Positions 44,621-52,690 are shown, numbered from the stretch's first letter. The stretch: DNA of 52,690 nt from an uncultured Verrucomicrobiales bacterium (GCA_937891465.1 CALAHF010000184.1:1-52690), one strand, 5' to 3'. Numbers and translations are program-made. The notes: generated by a model from the letters alone, not told the origin.

Positions 44621-45214
44621 TTATTTGTGAGACTCGACGACTTTCAGGATGTCCGCGCGTGGAATACCGAGAGGTTCGCTGACGTCGGCGAACTTCGCAC
44701 GAGCTGTAGCCACTTGTTCAGTGGTGATTACTGAGCCTTTGTTACCGAAATTTTTCCGTGTGTAGCTCAAAACCGCTGCCATTTTTTGGTCATCAAGCGC
44801 TGCACCCAGGCCGGCCATCATGCCCATATATTCCATGCCCTCTTTTTTGATTCCTTTAAGCAAAATGAGAGTTGGTACTTCTGGATTCTCATGTAAAAGC
44901 AGTTCTGAACCAACGAATGAAGGTGCCATAGACATTGTTGGGGCCGGTTTCATGCCCTGTCCGTCTGCACCGTGGCATGCCATGCAAGTAGCGTAAGTGG
45001 CTTTCCCAAGTTCCACATTATATTGAGGAGTGGTCTGTGGCGGAGCCACGGGAGTCGCAACTACAGGCTGATGAAGGGCTCCATTCACAAAAGATGCGCC
45101 AACAATCGTGAGCATGGCGATGAGAGCTGCTGGGACAGCAAAAATGAAGATTTTTCCAATCACTTTGGCAATTGGGTTTTGCGGCTCGTCGTGGTCGTGA
45201 GAATGATCGCTCAT
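44621..45214 (-). CDS. Membrane-anchored c-type cytochrome
   Basis: 197 residues. A His/Asp-rich cytoplasmic start (MSDHSHDHDEPQ) and one membrane helix (IFIFAVPAALIAMLTIVGAS) precede a class-I cytochrome c domain with haem motif CMACH in TYATCMACHGADGQG. Met-rich segments MKPAPTMSM and MEYMGMMAG are candidate axial-ligand regions. It probably carries electrons on the outer face of the cytoplasmic membrane. The His-rich head recalls metal-binding leaders. No oxidase genes lie nearby in this window. Confidence 0.88.
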   Translation of the reverse strand: MSDHSHDHDEPQNPIAKVIGKIFIFAVPAALIAMLTIVGASFVNGALHQPVVATPVAPPQTTPQYNVELGKATYATCMACHGADGQGMKPAPTMSMAPSFVGSELLLHENPEVPTLILLKGIKKEGMEYMGMMAGLGAALDDQKMAAVLSYTRKNFGNKGSVITTEQVATARAKFADVSEPLGIPRADILKVVESHK

Positions 45215-45516
45215 GTCTTATCTGGTTTGTCTTCTAGAAAGCGGGACTGAATACTCATTTTAACGAAAGTCAACGGTATGCGCCCTTGCGAAAATACGTT
45301 CCGAATCGTCCAGTGGATACGATTGTCGTTCGGCTATTCGATCAAATACGGTCGATTCATCAATCAGACCCTGTGGATTCGAAAAATCGGTTGGAGATAT
45401 TAAGTCTCGACTCAGTTTTAAACCATTGCTGGAATTGCGCTCTGAGGGTGATTTGTTAATGGTGGGTATGGGCAGTGATTCGTCATGGTCAGTCCCTCAA
45501 ACTTAGAAATTTATTT
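45215..45516 (+). other. Gene-free divergent region
   Basis: 302 bases between the divergent cytochrome and flavoprotein genes. It contains one 45-bp palindrome at 45338-45382; no other clear signal and no convincing promoter were seen. Confidence 0.5.
45338..45382. repeat. 45-bp interspersed palindrome, copy 10
   Basis: Left arm TCGATCAAATACGGT, centre CGATTCATCAATCAG, right arm ACCCTGTGGATTCGA. The inner palindrome is decayed but both arms are recognisable. Confidence 0.8.
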
Positions 45517-46926
45517 ATGAGCGAACATTCTTACGATTTTGATTTTGTTGTCATCGGTGGCGGTAGCGCGGGCTACGCAGCCGCGCGAACGGCACATGAA
45601 AATGGGCTAAAAACAGCAGTGATCGATAGTGCTGAAACTCTTGGCGGACTTTGTATTCTCAGGGGCTGCATGCCGAGTAAAACGTTGATTGAATCTGCAA
45701 ATCGCATGCGATCGATCCGGCGTTCAGAAGAATTTGGCCTGTGGGCGAATGATTTTGGAAGTGACTCGGCGAAAATTAATGATCGGAAAAGAGTGCTGAT
45801 CGAAGATTTCGCGGGATATCGTCAAGGGCAACTGGAAGACGGGCGTTTTGAATTGATTCGGGAGCGGGCGCAATTTGTCGATGAGCACACGCTGGCGGTC
45901 GGAGATCGGAAAATTTCCTTTGCGACAGCCTTGATCGCCTCCGGTTCAAAAGTGTCACGAATTCCAATTCCCGGGCTCGAGGAAGCTGGTTATTGGACAA
46001 GCGATCACGTGCTCGATGCGCGGGAATATCCGGATTCGATTGTTGTGCTGGGGGGCGGTGCAATCGCCCTTGAAATGGCATGTTTTTTCGAAGGGATTGG
46101 CAAAGAGGTCACCGTGATTCAGCGGAGCGATCAGGTTTTAACCGGCTCGGACCGCGATGTGGCTGACGTTGTCGAAAAAGCGATGAACGAGGCTGAAAAT
46201 TGCACCGTCTACACCGGAACGAAACTGCTCCACGTGGAAAAAGCGGCTGACGGCGGAAAGACCGTGTTTTTTGAGCATGATGGCGTTGAGAAATCCGTCA
46301 CCGCGGGCGAGATTTTGCAATCACTGGGGCGCTCAGCCAACACAGATGGGCTGGGTTTAGCTAACGCTGGAGTTAAATTGCGCGATCGCGGTACACAGAT
46401 TTATTCTGACAATGAGCAAGTGACGTCTTGCCCCCACATTTTTGCGGCGGGAGATGTCACTGGTCTTTTAGAAATCGTTCACATTGCGATCGAACAGGGT
46501 GAAATTGCGGCTCACAACGCGGCCTTTCTGCTAGGTAAAAAATCCAGCGAGAGAAAAGTGATGGATTACCGTCTGAAATTACTCGGAATCTTTACCCACC
46601 CGGAAGTCGCTACCGTAGGCTTGAGTGAAGGCGAGGCCGAGGCTGAAGGGCGAACCGTTCACGTCGCGACCTATCCTTTTGATGACCATGGAAAGTCAAT
46701 GGTCAAAGGAGAAATTCACGGTTTCGTAAAGCTCATCGCAGACGCAGAATCCGGCGAGTTGGTTGGTGGGGCCGTGGTCGGTCCGGAAGCTGTCGATTTG
46801 ATCCATGAAATTGTCGTCGCGATGTATTTTCGAGCGACTGCTTCCGATTTGGCGAAAGTCCCTCATTATCATCCGACTTTGAGCGAAATTTGGACCTATC
46901 CAGCGGAAGATTTGGCGGAAATGTAA
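45517..46926 (+). CDS. Dihydrolipoamide dehydrogenase-like FAD/NAD(P) disulfide oxidoreductase
   Basis: 469 residues from the ATG at 45517. FAD-binding VVIGGGSAGYAAARTA, redox-active disulfide in GGLCILRGCMPSK (C-x4-C, where most Lpd have GGTCLNVGCIPSK), NAD-binding VVLGGGAIALEMACFF, the FAD segment HIFAAGDVTG and a C-terminal dimerisation domain with PHYHPTLSE (the catalytic His-Glu region). The overall family is clear; the substrate could be lipoamide, a metal such as mercury, or another disulfide. No 2-oxoacid dehydrogenase genes are adjacent, so a role in the usual complexes is not supported here. Confidence 0.9.
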   Translation: MSEHSYDFDFVVIGGGSAGYAAARTAHENGLKTAVIDSAETLGGLCILRGCMPSKTLIESANRMRSIRRSEEFGLWANDFGSDSAKINDRKRVLIEDFAGYRQGQLEDGRFELIRERAQFVDEHTLAVGDRKISFATALIASGSKVSRIPIPGLEEAGYWTSDHVLDAREYPDSIVVLGGGAIALEMACFFEGIGKEVTVIQRSDQVLTGSDRDVADVVEKAMNEAENCTVYTGTKLLHVEKAADGGKTVFFEHDGVEKSVTAGEILQSLGRSANTDGLGLANAGVKLRDRGTQIYSDNEQVTSCPHIFAAGDVTGLLEIVHIAIEQGEIAAHNAAFLLGKKSSERKVMDYRLKLLGIFTHPEVATVGLSEGEAEAEGRTVHVATYPFDDHGKSMVKGEIHGFVKLIADAESGELVGGAVVGPEAVDLIHEIVVAMYFRATASDLAKVPHYHPTLSEIWTYPAEDLAEM

Positions 46927-46992
46927 AATGTAAAAAAGAAGGTCTTTTCCCGTCGATTTTGAGATTGACTTTTACTTCAAAAAAACTACAAA

Positions 46993-47559
46993 TTGCGCGT
47001 GCTTAAACAGATCATCAACCAGGAACAGTCTGACAAATCGCCGAAGAAGGACGCGCCAGCGGCATCGCTGTTTTTAGACAAGCAGCAATCATCGCCGACA
47101 TCCAGTCCGAACATGAGTGGGAGCAAAAACATCCTTTCAAGTGACGTTGAGATTAAGGGAAACCTTAAGTTCGCGAACGACTTGATCATGGATGGCCAAC
47201 TTATCGAAGGGGCGGTTATTTCCGATGGCGATCTTACCGTTGGCGAAAACGCGACGATCAATGGAGAAATCCAAACGAGATCTGTTACCGTATTTGGCGT
47301 CGTAAAAGGCAACATTATGGCTACTGATCTTTGCGAATTGAAGCAAAATGCTGAGCTTCACGGAGACGTGACTGCTGGTAAGCTTGCCATAGAAGAAGGC
47401 GCCATTTTTATGGGATCGTCCACTGTTGGTGCAGCTGCTTCAGCTGTAGCAAAGAATAAGCCTGCTCCTTCGGCTCCAGCTTCCAAGCCTGCGGAAAATT
47501 CAGGTGGTGGTGGTGAGAATAAGCCAAATCCGGAAGGTGGTGGTAATTCGCACGGTTGA
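46993..47559 (+). CDS. Bactofilin (polymer-forming cytoskeletal protein)
   Basis: 188 residues. The bactofilin beta-helix spans about residues 42-140 (ILSSDVEIKGNLKFANDLIM, GDLTVGENATINGEI, LCELKQNAELHGDV). It is flanked by a disordered N-terminus and a Ser/Pro/Gly-rich tail. Bactofilins polymerise without nucleotide and organise wall-modifying enzymes or cell shape. The start is uncertain: TTG at 46993, GTG at 46999 or ATG at 47113; the upstream region is AT-rich with no clear ribosome-binding site. A terminator follows, then a second bactofilin on the same strand. Confidence 0.9.
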   Translation: MRVLKQIINQEQSDKSPKKDAPAASLFLDKQQSSPTSSPNMSGSKNILSSDVEIKGNLKFANDLIMDGQLIEGAVISDGDLTVGENATINGEIQTRSVTVFGVVKGNIMATDLCELKQNAELHGDVTAGKLAIEEGAIFMGSSTVGAAASAVAKNKPAPSAPASKPAENSGGGGENKPNPEGGGNSHG

Positions 47560-47658
47560 TTCCGGTTCAGGCGCTCTCGACTTTGTGAGGTGAAGCCCCT
47601 TTAAAGTCAATGTTTGCTGGTCTTGGTTGCCGGCAAACAACAGATGCAAATTTTTGAA

Positions 47659-47694
47659 AAACGCGCCCCCGAGATTCGGGCGGCGCGTTTTTTC
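47659..47694 (+). terminator. Rho-independent terminator between the two bactofilin genes
   Basis: AACGCGCC pairs with GGCGCGTT, with further CCG/CGG pairing inside, and a run of six T residues follows. It implies the second bactofilin has its own promoter. Confidence 0.8.
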
Positions 47695-47759
47695 TATCTA
47701 CCCTCGAAATATTGAGTAAATTAGCGATCACCCCCACAACTCCCTACCCGTAAAAAACG

Positions 47760-49373
47760 TTGTTTGGAAAAAGAAAATCGAAGGAGGTTCTGCTTGCATG
47801 CCCTTGCTGCGGACATCAACAAAACGAGCCTCGTCAGGGGTTGTCGACATTTTGTCGCGAGTGTGGTGAGCATTTTCGTATCAAAAACGGGGAGGCGGTC
47901 GCATCCGCCGCAGCTTCGGTGTCTGGCTTGACGTCGTTTCGCGAGCTGGGTGAGGTGGAAATGATTTCTGATACTCCGATTAGCCGTCGTAACCGATCGA
48001 TCGATGTGCAACCGGCTGCGAAAAAAGAGAAATTGGAATTTGAGGAACCTTTCGTTGAAAAGAAACAGGGTGAAAATGCCACGAGTGAAACCGATGTAAG
48101 TGAAACGGGCGCTGAGACTTGGTTGGAAGCCAGCCGGAAGTCGTCATTAGAAGTTAAAAAGGAGGAATTTGGAGAGATTCCGGAGGAGTCGGCTCCTGAG
48201 CCGGAAGCCCCAAAAAATACTCCCGTTGCGGAAGCCAAGCCTGACGCGAAGACGGCAACTTCAAAACCGGAGGTGAAAACTGACGATTCAGCGACTTCAA
48301 AACCGGCTTCGGATGTCGAGCCCCACTCCAAATCAAAGAAAAAAACATCTTCAAACAGGACAAGAAAAAAGGCCGCCAAATCTGAGCTGAAACCGCTCGC
48401 CGAAAAAGACAAGGTGATCACGAATCCGATCGCTCTGGCAGCTGCAGAGGCAGCAGAAAAGAACAAAGCCGTTCTCGAATTGGAGGCTAGTCAGCTTGAG
48501 AACGCTCCGAAGGATGATGATTCCGAATTGGAGGCTAGTCAGCTTGAGAACGCTCCGAAGGATGATGATTCCGAATTGGGAGCTGCGGCCCAGCCCAAAG
48601 AAACCCTCGCAGAGGGCTCGATGGGAGCATTGCTAGGTGGACTTTCGACCGATGTTGATGTCGCGATGAGCGCGGACAAAGTCGAGGTTGCTTCGGAAAA
48701 AACAGAACAGCGCAAGGTTGATGCCGATTCAACCCGGCCGCTGACTCCAACGAAAATGCCGGCGGATTATGCCCCGCCTTCGAAGAAAGACCACAGTTCC
48801 AAAGATCGGCCGATTCGTTGTTTTAGATGCAACCACCACCAAATGGTAAGTTTGGCTGCTTCTTCAACGCAATGCGGGCGGTGCAGCGTCTACATCAGTC
48901 TTTCGGATTATGATATTAAATCGTCGCAGTCTCAAACGATTCGAACCCGGGGAAATGTGACGATTCATCGCCGTGGATCACTCGTCGGATGTGATGTCGC
49001 CTGCCATGATTTGACTGTGTTGGGCAAGATTTCAGGATCAGTCGATTGCTCCGGCAACGCGACCTTCAAAAACTCGGGCAAAGTATTGGGCTCGATGCAC
49101 TGCAAGCACCTCCATGTGGACAAAAAGTGTGAATTGACCTTTCCGCAGGGAGTTGTTGCGGAATCTGCTGATATCCAAGGCATTGTGAATGGAGGCATCA
49201 CTTGTTCGGGTACGATAAAAATTCTCAAAACCGGTGCAGTCAACGGGGATGCAACGGCAAAAGCAATCGTCTTGAAAGATGGCGGGATTCTCTCCGGCCA
49301 GATGTCGATTCAACACGATGTCGATATCGAATTACCAATTAAGCGTGGATACGATCCTACGATCATCAGTTGA
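47760..49373 (+). CDS. Bactofilin with two zinc ribbons and an acidic/lysine-rich linker
   Basis: 537 residues. The N-terminal ribbon is CPCCGHQQ...CRECGEHF. About 300 residues rich in Lys, Glu, Ala and Ser follow. A second ribbon, CFRCNHHQ...CGRCSVYI, starts near residue 356. The C-terminal bactofilin beta-helix contains GNVTIHRRGSLVGCDVACHD, CSGNATFKNSGKVLGSMHC and GGITCSGTIKILKTGAVNGD and has several extra cysteines. The start is the TTG at 47760: a TAA lies 9 bases upstream in frame and the first ribbon must be included. The combination of zinc ribbons with bactofilin suggests an anchored or regulated polymer (inference). Confidence 0.85.
   Translation: MFGKRKSKEVLLACPCCGHQQNEPRQGLSTFCRECGEHFRIKNGEAVASAAASVSGLTSFRELGEVEMISDTPISRRNRSIDVQPAAKKEKLEFEEPFVEKKQGENATSETDVSETGAETWLEASRKSSLEVKKEEFGEIPEESAPEPEAPKNTPVAEAKPDAKTATSKPEVKTDDSATSKPASDVEPHSKSKKKTSSNRTRKKAAKSELKPLAEKDKVITNPIALAAAEAAEKNKAVLELEASQLENAPKDDDSELEASQLENAPKDDDSELGAAAQPKETLAEGSMGALLGGLSTDVDVAMSADKVEVASEKTEQRKVDADSTRPLTPTKMPADYAPPSKKDHSSKDRPIRCFRCNHHQMVSLAASSTQCGRCSVYISLSDYDIKSSQSQTIRTRGNVTIHRRGSLVGCDVACHDLTVLGKISGSVDCSGNATFKNSGKVLGSMHCKHLHVDKKCELTFPQGVVAESADIQGIVNGGITCSGTIKILKTGAVNGDATAKAIVLKDGGILSGQMSIQHDVDIELPIKRGYDPTIIS
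48477..48572 (+). repeat. Perfect 48-bp tandem duplication in the bactofilin linker
   Basis: 48477-48524 and 48525-48572 are identical base for base and encode the 16-residue unit ELEASQLENAPKDDDS twice. Absence of any synonymous difference suggests a recent event. Confidence 0.95.
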
Positions 49374-49420
49374 ATAAGATCCTGAATCGAAACGAAACGG
49401 TTTTCGTAGAAAGGTTTTTC

Positions 49421-50002
49421 TCAGTGAATTTCCACGGATTCGTTAATTCCTGATTCGTAGGTTTTATGGAGCAATTCGATCTGCTTCGCTCCTAATTTCT
49501 GTCCTGCGTGTGCAGCACCGAACAGAATCAAGAATCCTAGCATAGCGCCTCCCAATAGCCAAAACCCCCAAGGTGAACTTCCGATGAACCATTGAGAAAT
49601 TGCGAGAACTGCGGCAAACATTCCTAGAGAACCGATGAATAAATAGCCGAAAAGAAAGAGGGACCAAACATTCGCATTGGGGCCGTATTTACCCAACAGC
49701 TGTGTCTTTCCTTCATCAATTTCTTCCATTGATAAATTCAATCGGGGTGACCAGAAATGCCGATCTTCGTGAGGCATGCGCAGGCTGATGAAGCCGGGAA
49801 AGCTCTTCACCTCAAACTGAGCATCATCCCTGGAAATCCGGCGGGTGATTTTTCCTGCGCTTCTTCGATGCTCGTCGCCACCGTGTGATTGAATTCCGGT
49901 CTTGGACGGATACTGATCATCCGGAGATGATGCCGTTTTCCGGTTCCGAATGTCAATCGCGAAGCACTTCCTGAATGATGCGACAGGAGCCTTGGGATTC
50001 AC
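49421..50002 (-). CDS. Small membrane protein of unknown function
   Basis: About 193 residues from a GTG at 50002 with GGGGT upstream; the frame is open back to an ATG at 50104, but that overlaps the M48 protease gene by 65 bases. The soluble N-terminal part contains FEVKSFPGFISLRMPHEDR. Two membrane helices follow (FLFGYLFIGSLGMFAAVLAI and WGFWLLGGAMLGFLILFGAA) and a short tail. I recognise no family with certainty. It is adjacent to the protease gene and on the same strand. Confidence 0.6.
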   Translation of the reverse strand: MNPKAPVASFRKCFAIDIRNRKTASSPDDQYPSKTGIQSHGGDEHRRSAGKITRRISRDDAQFEVKSFPGFISLRMPHEDRHFWSPRLNLSMEEIDEGKTQLLGKYGPNANVWSLFLFGYLFIGSLGMFAAVLAISQWFIGSSPWGFWLLGGAMLGFLILFGAAHAGQKLGAKQIELLHKTYESGINESVEIH

Positions 50003-50039
50003 GAAAATTAATACCCCAGACCTGGCAGAACCACGTTTT

Positions 50040-50795
50040 TTAGGTGATCGATCCGGCTCTGCGGAAGGGGTGAGTCGAAAGAAAATCGGGGCCACCGCCT
50101 CCACCTGACGATTCCTGCAAAATCTTCATTACCTCGATGAGTTGACGAGCATCATAGCCGGCTTGCTTCATCAATTCAGCTCCAATCGTGTCCGACTCGG
50201 TTTCGTCGTCACGTGCGAATTTTGAGCTCAAGACCTTGTTCGCCATCGATCCGGTAGTGTGTCCACCCATACCACCATCGCCGCCGACCAAAACGGCGAC
50301 TGCCTGCCCGACGCCTGCGAAAAGTCCGCCTTTTGCCATCTGCTGATTGGAGTGTTTTGCCAAAACGTGACCGACTTCGTGTCCGAGAACGCCCGCGAGC
50401 TGATCTTCAGATTGGAATTTTTTCAGCAACGCAGCCGTGATGAAAACCAAGCCGCCGGGAAGAGCGAAAGCGTTCACCGCTTCTTCATCGCGCAACACAT
50501 GAAACTCAAACGGGTAGCCAATTGGCTTAGCGCCTGGTTCCAAAATTGAATTAGTATGAGTTACCAATTTAGCTCCGACCTTATCGACGAAATCCTGCGC
50601 TACCTGATCGGGATGAAGCCCGCCGTGCTGAGCGGCCATTTGATTGACTGCCTGCAATCCCATTTGAACTTCTTGCTCAGGAGTCAGAGCAACGCGCTGG
50701 ACCTCACCCGCGTAGGGGTTCGTTTCTTTCGTCGTCGAAATCGTGTATTTGATGTAGGCGAAAGCCAAAACGACAAGTGCGAAAATAATTCGCAT
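50040..50795 (-). CDS. M48-family zinc metalloprotease (C-terminus possibly frameshifted)
   Basis: 251 residues. One N-terminal membrane helix (IIFALVVLAFAYIKYTI), then an extracytoplasmic M48 protease domain: zinc motif HEVGH (residues 139-143), AFALPGGLVFIT before it and the third-ligand motif ETESDTIGAELM. Members act in membrane-protein or outer-membrane quality control. The family C-terminus usually reads STHPSxxxRI. Here it reads STHPFRRAGSIT then stop, while the next frame at the same bases reads PSAEPDR, which fits the family. One extra C in a CCCC run could explain this. Confidence 0.88.
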   Translation of the reverse strand: MRIIFALVVLAFAYIKYTISTTKETNPYAGEVQRVALTPEQEVQMGLQAVNQMAAQHGGLHPDQVAQDFVDKVGAKLVTHTNSILEPGAKPIGYPFEFHVLRDEEAVNAFALPGGLVFITAALLKKFQSEDQLAGVLGHEVGHVLAKHSNQQMAKGGLFAGVGQAVAVLVGGDGGMGGHTTGSMANKVLSSKFARDDETESDTIGAELMKQAGYDARQLIEVMKILQESSGGGGGPDFLSTHPFRRAGSIT

Positions 50796-50872
50796 TGTGC
50801 ACCCTGAACGTCCCCGTCCCCGAACCGCGCGGGTTTACTCCTGTTCTTGGTTGACGGCCGTAGCTGTTACTC

Positions 50873-50902
50873 ATGATTCAATAGGGTGGGTTCGTTCAGG
50901 CA
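50873..50902. repeat. Half copy of the 45-bp palindrome
   Basis: Left arm ATGATTCAATAGGGT and centre GGGTTCGTTCAGGCA; the right arm is missing because a full copy begins 2 bases later. Confidence 0.75.
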
Positions 50903-50904
50903 TT

Positions 50905-50949
50905 TCGAATCAACAGGGTCTGTTCATCGAACATACCCTATTGGATCGC
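50905..50949. repeat. 45-bp interspersed palindrome, copy 11
   Basis: Left arm TCGAATCAACAGGGT, centre CTGTTCATCGAACAT, right arm ACCCTATTGGATCGC. The centre retains GTTC/GAAC. It lies between two minus-strand genes. Confidence 0.9.
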
Positions 50950-51012
50950 GTAAGGGCTATCTTCCGGTTCCGCTGTCGCGGAATCCCCAGACCGCTGGCA
51001 AGCCAGCTTTTC

Positions 51013-51027
51013 GCCCTGTTGGTTCAA
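51013..51027. repeat. Right-arm remnant of the 45-bp palindrome
   Basis: GCCCTGTTGGTTCAA matches the right-arm consensus except at the two ends. No left arm is recognisable upstream. It lies 6 bases from the stop of the ThuA gene. Confidence 0.45.
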
Positions 51028-51032
51028 AAAAA

Positions 51033-52031
51033 TTACTTCGCGGGGCTGACTGAATCAGCCGCCATTTCAGACGCTGAAACTTCAGGAAAGGTCACTTTTC
51101 CTGTCGCTGCCCATTCGGCTGAGCGTTTGGTTGTTTCGTGAAAACCGCGGTCGGCCATCGCCACGGTACTGTGCCCCAGAGTGGTGTGGACACAGCGGCC
51201 TTTTCCATAGTCGACGACCATGATCATTGGCTCCATTTCTCCTGAACCACCCAACTTAGGATCTGCAAATGCGGACGCAAGAACGGTGACGTTTTTAGCA
51301 GGACCGCGAAGGCGGTCGTAAAGCTCGTCTTGAGCGTGCTTCCACTTCTTAGGTAATCCGGCGACAATCGGATGATCGTTTTGCGTTTCAATCATGAATT
51401 CGTGCTGTTTTCCGTGAGAACCGCCGCGACCGGCAGTCATGTCTTTGGTCCACTTTCCGTCACGAAAACGAAGATACGGGCCGGAGAGTTCTGAGCGTCC
51501 GCCCCAACCACCAACGGCGATCATTTCGTTGTAGGCTTTCCACTTCGGGAATGAGTTGTCGGCTGCGTGAACGGAAACGAATCCGCCGCCACCATTGACG
51601 TATTCTTCGAAAGACTTCTGAACTTCTTCAGGCCATGGCTCGCCGTTGTAGTTTGAAACCACCACGTCGAAATCACTGAAATTCGGGCGCCACGCGTCCC
51701 ATTTCCCTTTGCTCTCGGCTTTAATTTTCTCTGCCTTCATCATCCATCCCTTCAATTCAGTATTGAATTTTTCCATCGCTGCGTCGTCGCCATTCTTTGG
51801 CTTGCGGGGAGCGCGGGGAGGGCTGCCCGGAGCGGTTGACACGGTGACCTCGAATCGACCCGAATCTTCGAAAATCAATTTCAGAACCGGCGATGTCTCC
51901 TGCCAGGCGTGATTGTTTTGCCCGTCGACGAGGAGCAGTTTCAGTTTTTCATCTGCTTGTGTCGTCAGTGAAAATGAGAATGCGCTGACGAATGCGATGA
52001 GTGAAAGAATCAGGGATTTTCTGCGAATCAT
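51033..52031 (-). CDS. Exported ThuA-domain protein, second copy
   Basis: 332 residues from the ATG at 52031, starting a signal peptide (MIRRKSLILSLIAFVSAFSF). ThuA-type domain: KLLLVDGQNNHAWQETSPVL, FDVVVSNYNGEPWPEEVQ, GGGFVSVHAADNSFPKW, GRGGSHGKQHEFMI and HTTLGHSTVAMADRG. It is diverged from the ThuA protein at 41377 and contains an extra Pro/Lys-rich insertion (SPPRAPRKPKNGDDAAMEKF). The domain is usually linked to sugar utilisation, but activity is not established. Confidence 0.88.
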   Translation of the reverse strand: MIRRKSLILSLIAFVSAFSFSLTTQADEKLKLLLVDGQNNHAWQETSPVLKLIFEDSGRFEVTVSTAPGSPPRAPRKPKNGDDAAMEKFNTELKGWMMKAEKIKAESKGKWDAWRPNFSDFDVVVSNYNGEPWPEEVQKSFEEYVNGGGGFVSVHAADNSFPKWKAYNEMIAVGGWGGRSELSGPYLRFRDGKWTKDMTAGRGGSHGKQHEFMIETQNDHPIVAGLPKKWKHAQDELYDRLRGPAKNVTVLASAFADPKLGGSGEMEPMIMVVDYGKGRCVHTTLGHSTVAMADRGFHETTKRSAEWAATGKVTFPEVSASEMAADSVSPAK

Positions 52032-52199
52032 GGCGCTTATTTTAGGCGGAACAACGATTTTTGAAAGCTTCGATTTTCTCACATTCACGCTTTGAATGTC
52101 ATAAGAAAAAATTGATTAGCCGCATGAATTTTTAGTTAATTTTGCCACTTTTTCATAACTCATCCGTGTTCTGCGTGAATTTTGATATAGAATCCTGCT

Positions 52200-52690
52200 A
52201 TGAATTCAGAACGACAGCGGCCGGCTGAAGATCGCGCCCGGGAAAAAAACGGAAGCGTTGGGAGGTATATTGCTGAAATACAATGGGTTACGGTTCTGGA
52301 AGATTACTCTGAACAGCAGGACGCCTGGGATTACTTCACGCACGATCTGTCACGCAGCCGAGCCTATCGCTGGGGTGAGGACGGCTTACTGGGCTGGACG
52401 GATCGCCAATGTCGCGTGTGTTTTGCGCCGGTTGTGTGGAATGGAAAAGACCCAATCCTGAAAGAACGACTGTTCGGGCTGAATGGAAATGAAGGCAATC
52501 ACGGCGAGGACGTGAAGGAGAGTTATTACTACCTCGATGCCTCGCCGACGCACTCATACACCAAAGGGCTTTATAAATATCCGCAGGCCGAATTTCCTTA
52601 TGCTGAGCTAATTAAGCAAAATAAGGGGCGGGATAAAAACGGCTCTCTTTCAAAAGTGCAGAGCGGTTTCCTGTCTGAGTTTCAGAAAGA
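52200..52690 (+). CDS. MGH1/GH63-like glucosidase (3' truncated)
   Basis: 163 residues are visible; the frame is open to the end of the window. The region [20 protein letters not shown], then [17 protein letters not shown] and [20 protein letters not shown] are highly typical of the bacterial MGH1-like (GH63-related) glucosidase N-terminus. From memory, the family normally has EKNWKRWG-YLSERQW in the preceding segment; here it reads [15 protein letters not shown], consistent with two small compensating deletions. The catalytic residues lie beyond the window. It is divergent from the ThuA gene; the 168-base gap is AT-rich with no clear promoter. Confidence 0.85.
   Translation, partial: MNSERQRPAEDRAREKNGSVGRYIAEIQWVTVLEDYSEQQDAWDYFTHDLSRSRAYRWGEDGLLGWTDRQCRVCFAPVVWNGKDPILKERLFGLNGNEGNHGEDVKESYYYLDASPTHSYTKGLYKYPQAEFPYAELIKQNKGRDKNGSLSKVQSGFLSEFQK

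Overview
This 52.7 kb window looks like chromosomal DNA of a member of Verrucomicrobiota (PVC superphylum). That placement is inferred from gene content, not from a marker-gene tree. The content includes a large PVC-type membrane-bound dehydrogenase / HEAT / haem-binding protein, two type-I sulfatases, two ThuA-domain proteins, a PQQ-like propeller protein, two bactofilins (one with zinc ribbons) and the start of an MGH1/GH63-like glucosidase. About 37 complete or near-complete genes lie on both strands in short units. There is one degraded gene. I recognise no tRNA, rRNA, CRISPR array, phage or transposase gene.

Layout. 1-10.3 kb: a truncated SLC13-type permease, a serine hydrolase fused to a NamZ-type muramidase domain, an EF-hand lipoprotein, a membrane-anchored family-5 solute-binding protein, RecQ, a dead exported-protein gene, and RibF. 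10.3-20 kb: an L,D-transpeptidase and sulfatase pair, a PAS histidine kinase/receiver hybrid, ribosomal proteins L35 and L20, an outer-membrane factor plus adaptor efflux pair with no pump, and an O-methyltransferase. 20-27 kb: Apt, a second sulfatase, DnaK, GroES and GroEL; DnaK has a strong sigma-54-type promoter candidate. 27-41 kb: the 1047-residue haem protein, a sulfotransferase, two adjacent Cys/Met-metabolism PLP enzymes, a PspC protein with an odd 5' end, an OB-fold protein, a GHMP kinase resembling plant glucuronokinase, a PQQ-propeller protein and a 1095-residue zinc-ribbon/proline-rich membrane protein. 41-52.7 kb: ThuA protein, PBP2, cytochrome c, a dihydrolipoamide-dehydrogenase-like flavoprotein, two bactofilins, a small membrane protein, an M48 protease, a second ThuA protein and the 5' end of a glucosidase.

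The most striking signal is not a gene. A family of interspersed palindromes, each exactly 45 bp (15-base arm, 15-base centre that is itself palindromic, 15-base arm), occurs in 11 full-length copies at 10 intergenic loci, plus at least three half copies. The loci are convergent, divergent and tandem junctions, including the groES-groEL spacer. Copies appear to supply a stop codon, a -35 box and Shine-Dalgarno-like AGGG sequences to neighbouring genes. I know of no named element with this consensus.

Second-tier signals are a pair of frame-compensating tandem duplications (20 bp and 10 bp) in the zinc-ribbon membrane protein, a perfect 48-bp in-frame duplication in the second bactofilin, a structured rpmI-rplT spacer, a 42-bp hairpin after rplT, and apparent small frame lesions in pspC, the M48 protease and the glucosidase.

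Functionally the window mixes housekeeping genes (chaperones, L35/L20, Apt, RibF, RecQ), cell-wall and shape genes (NamZ fusion, L,D-transpeptidase, PBP2, bactofilins) and polysaccharide- or sulfate-related functions (sulfatases, sulfotransferase, ThuA, glucosidase, uronate-kinase-like enzyme).
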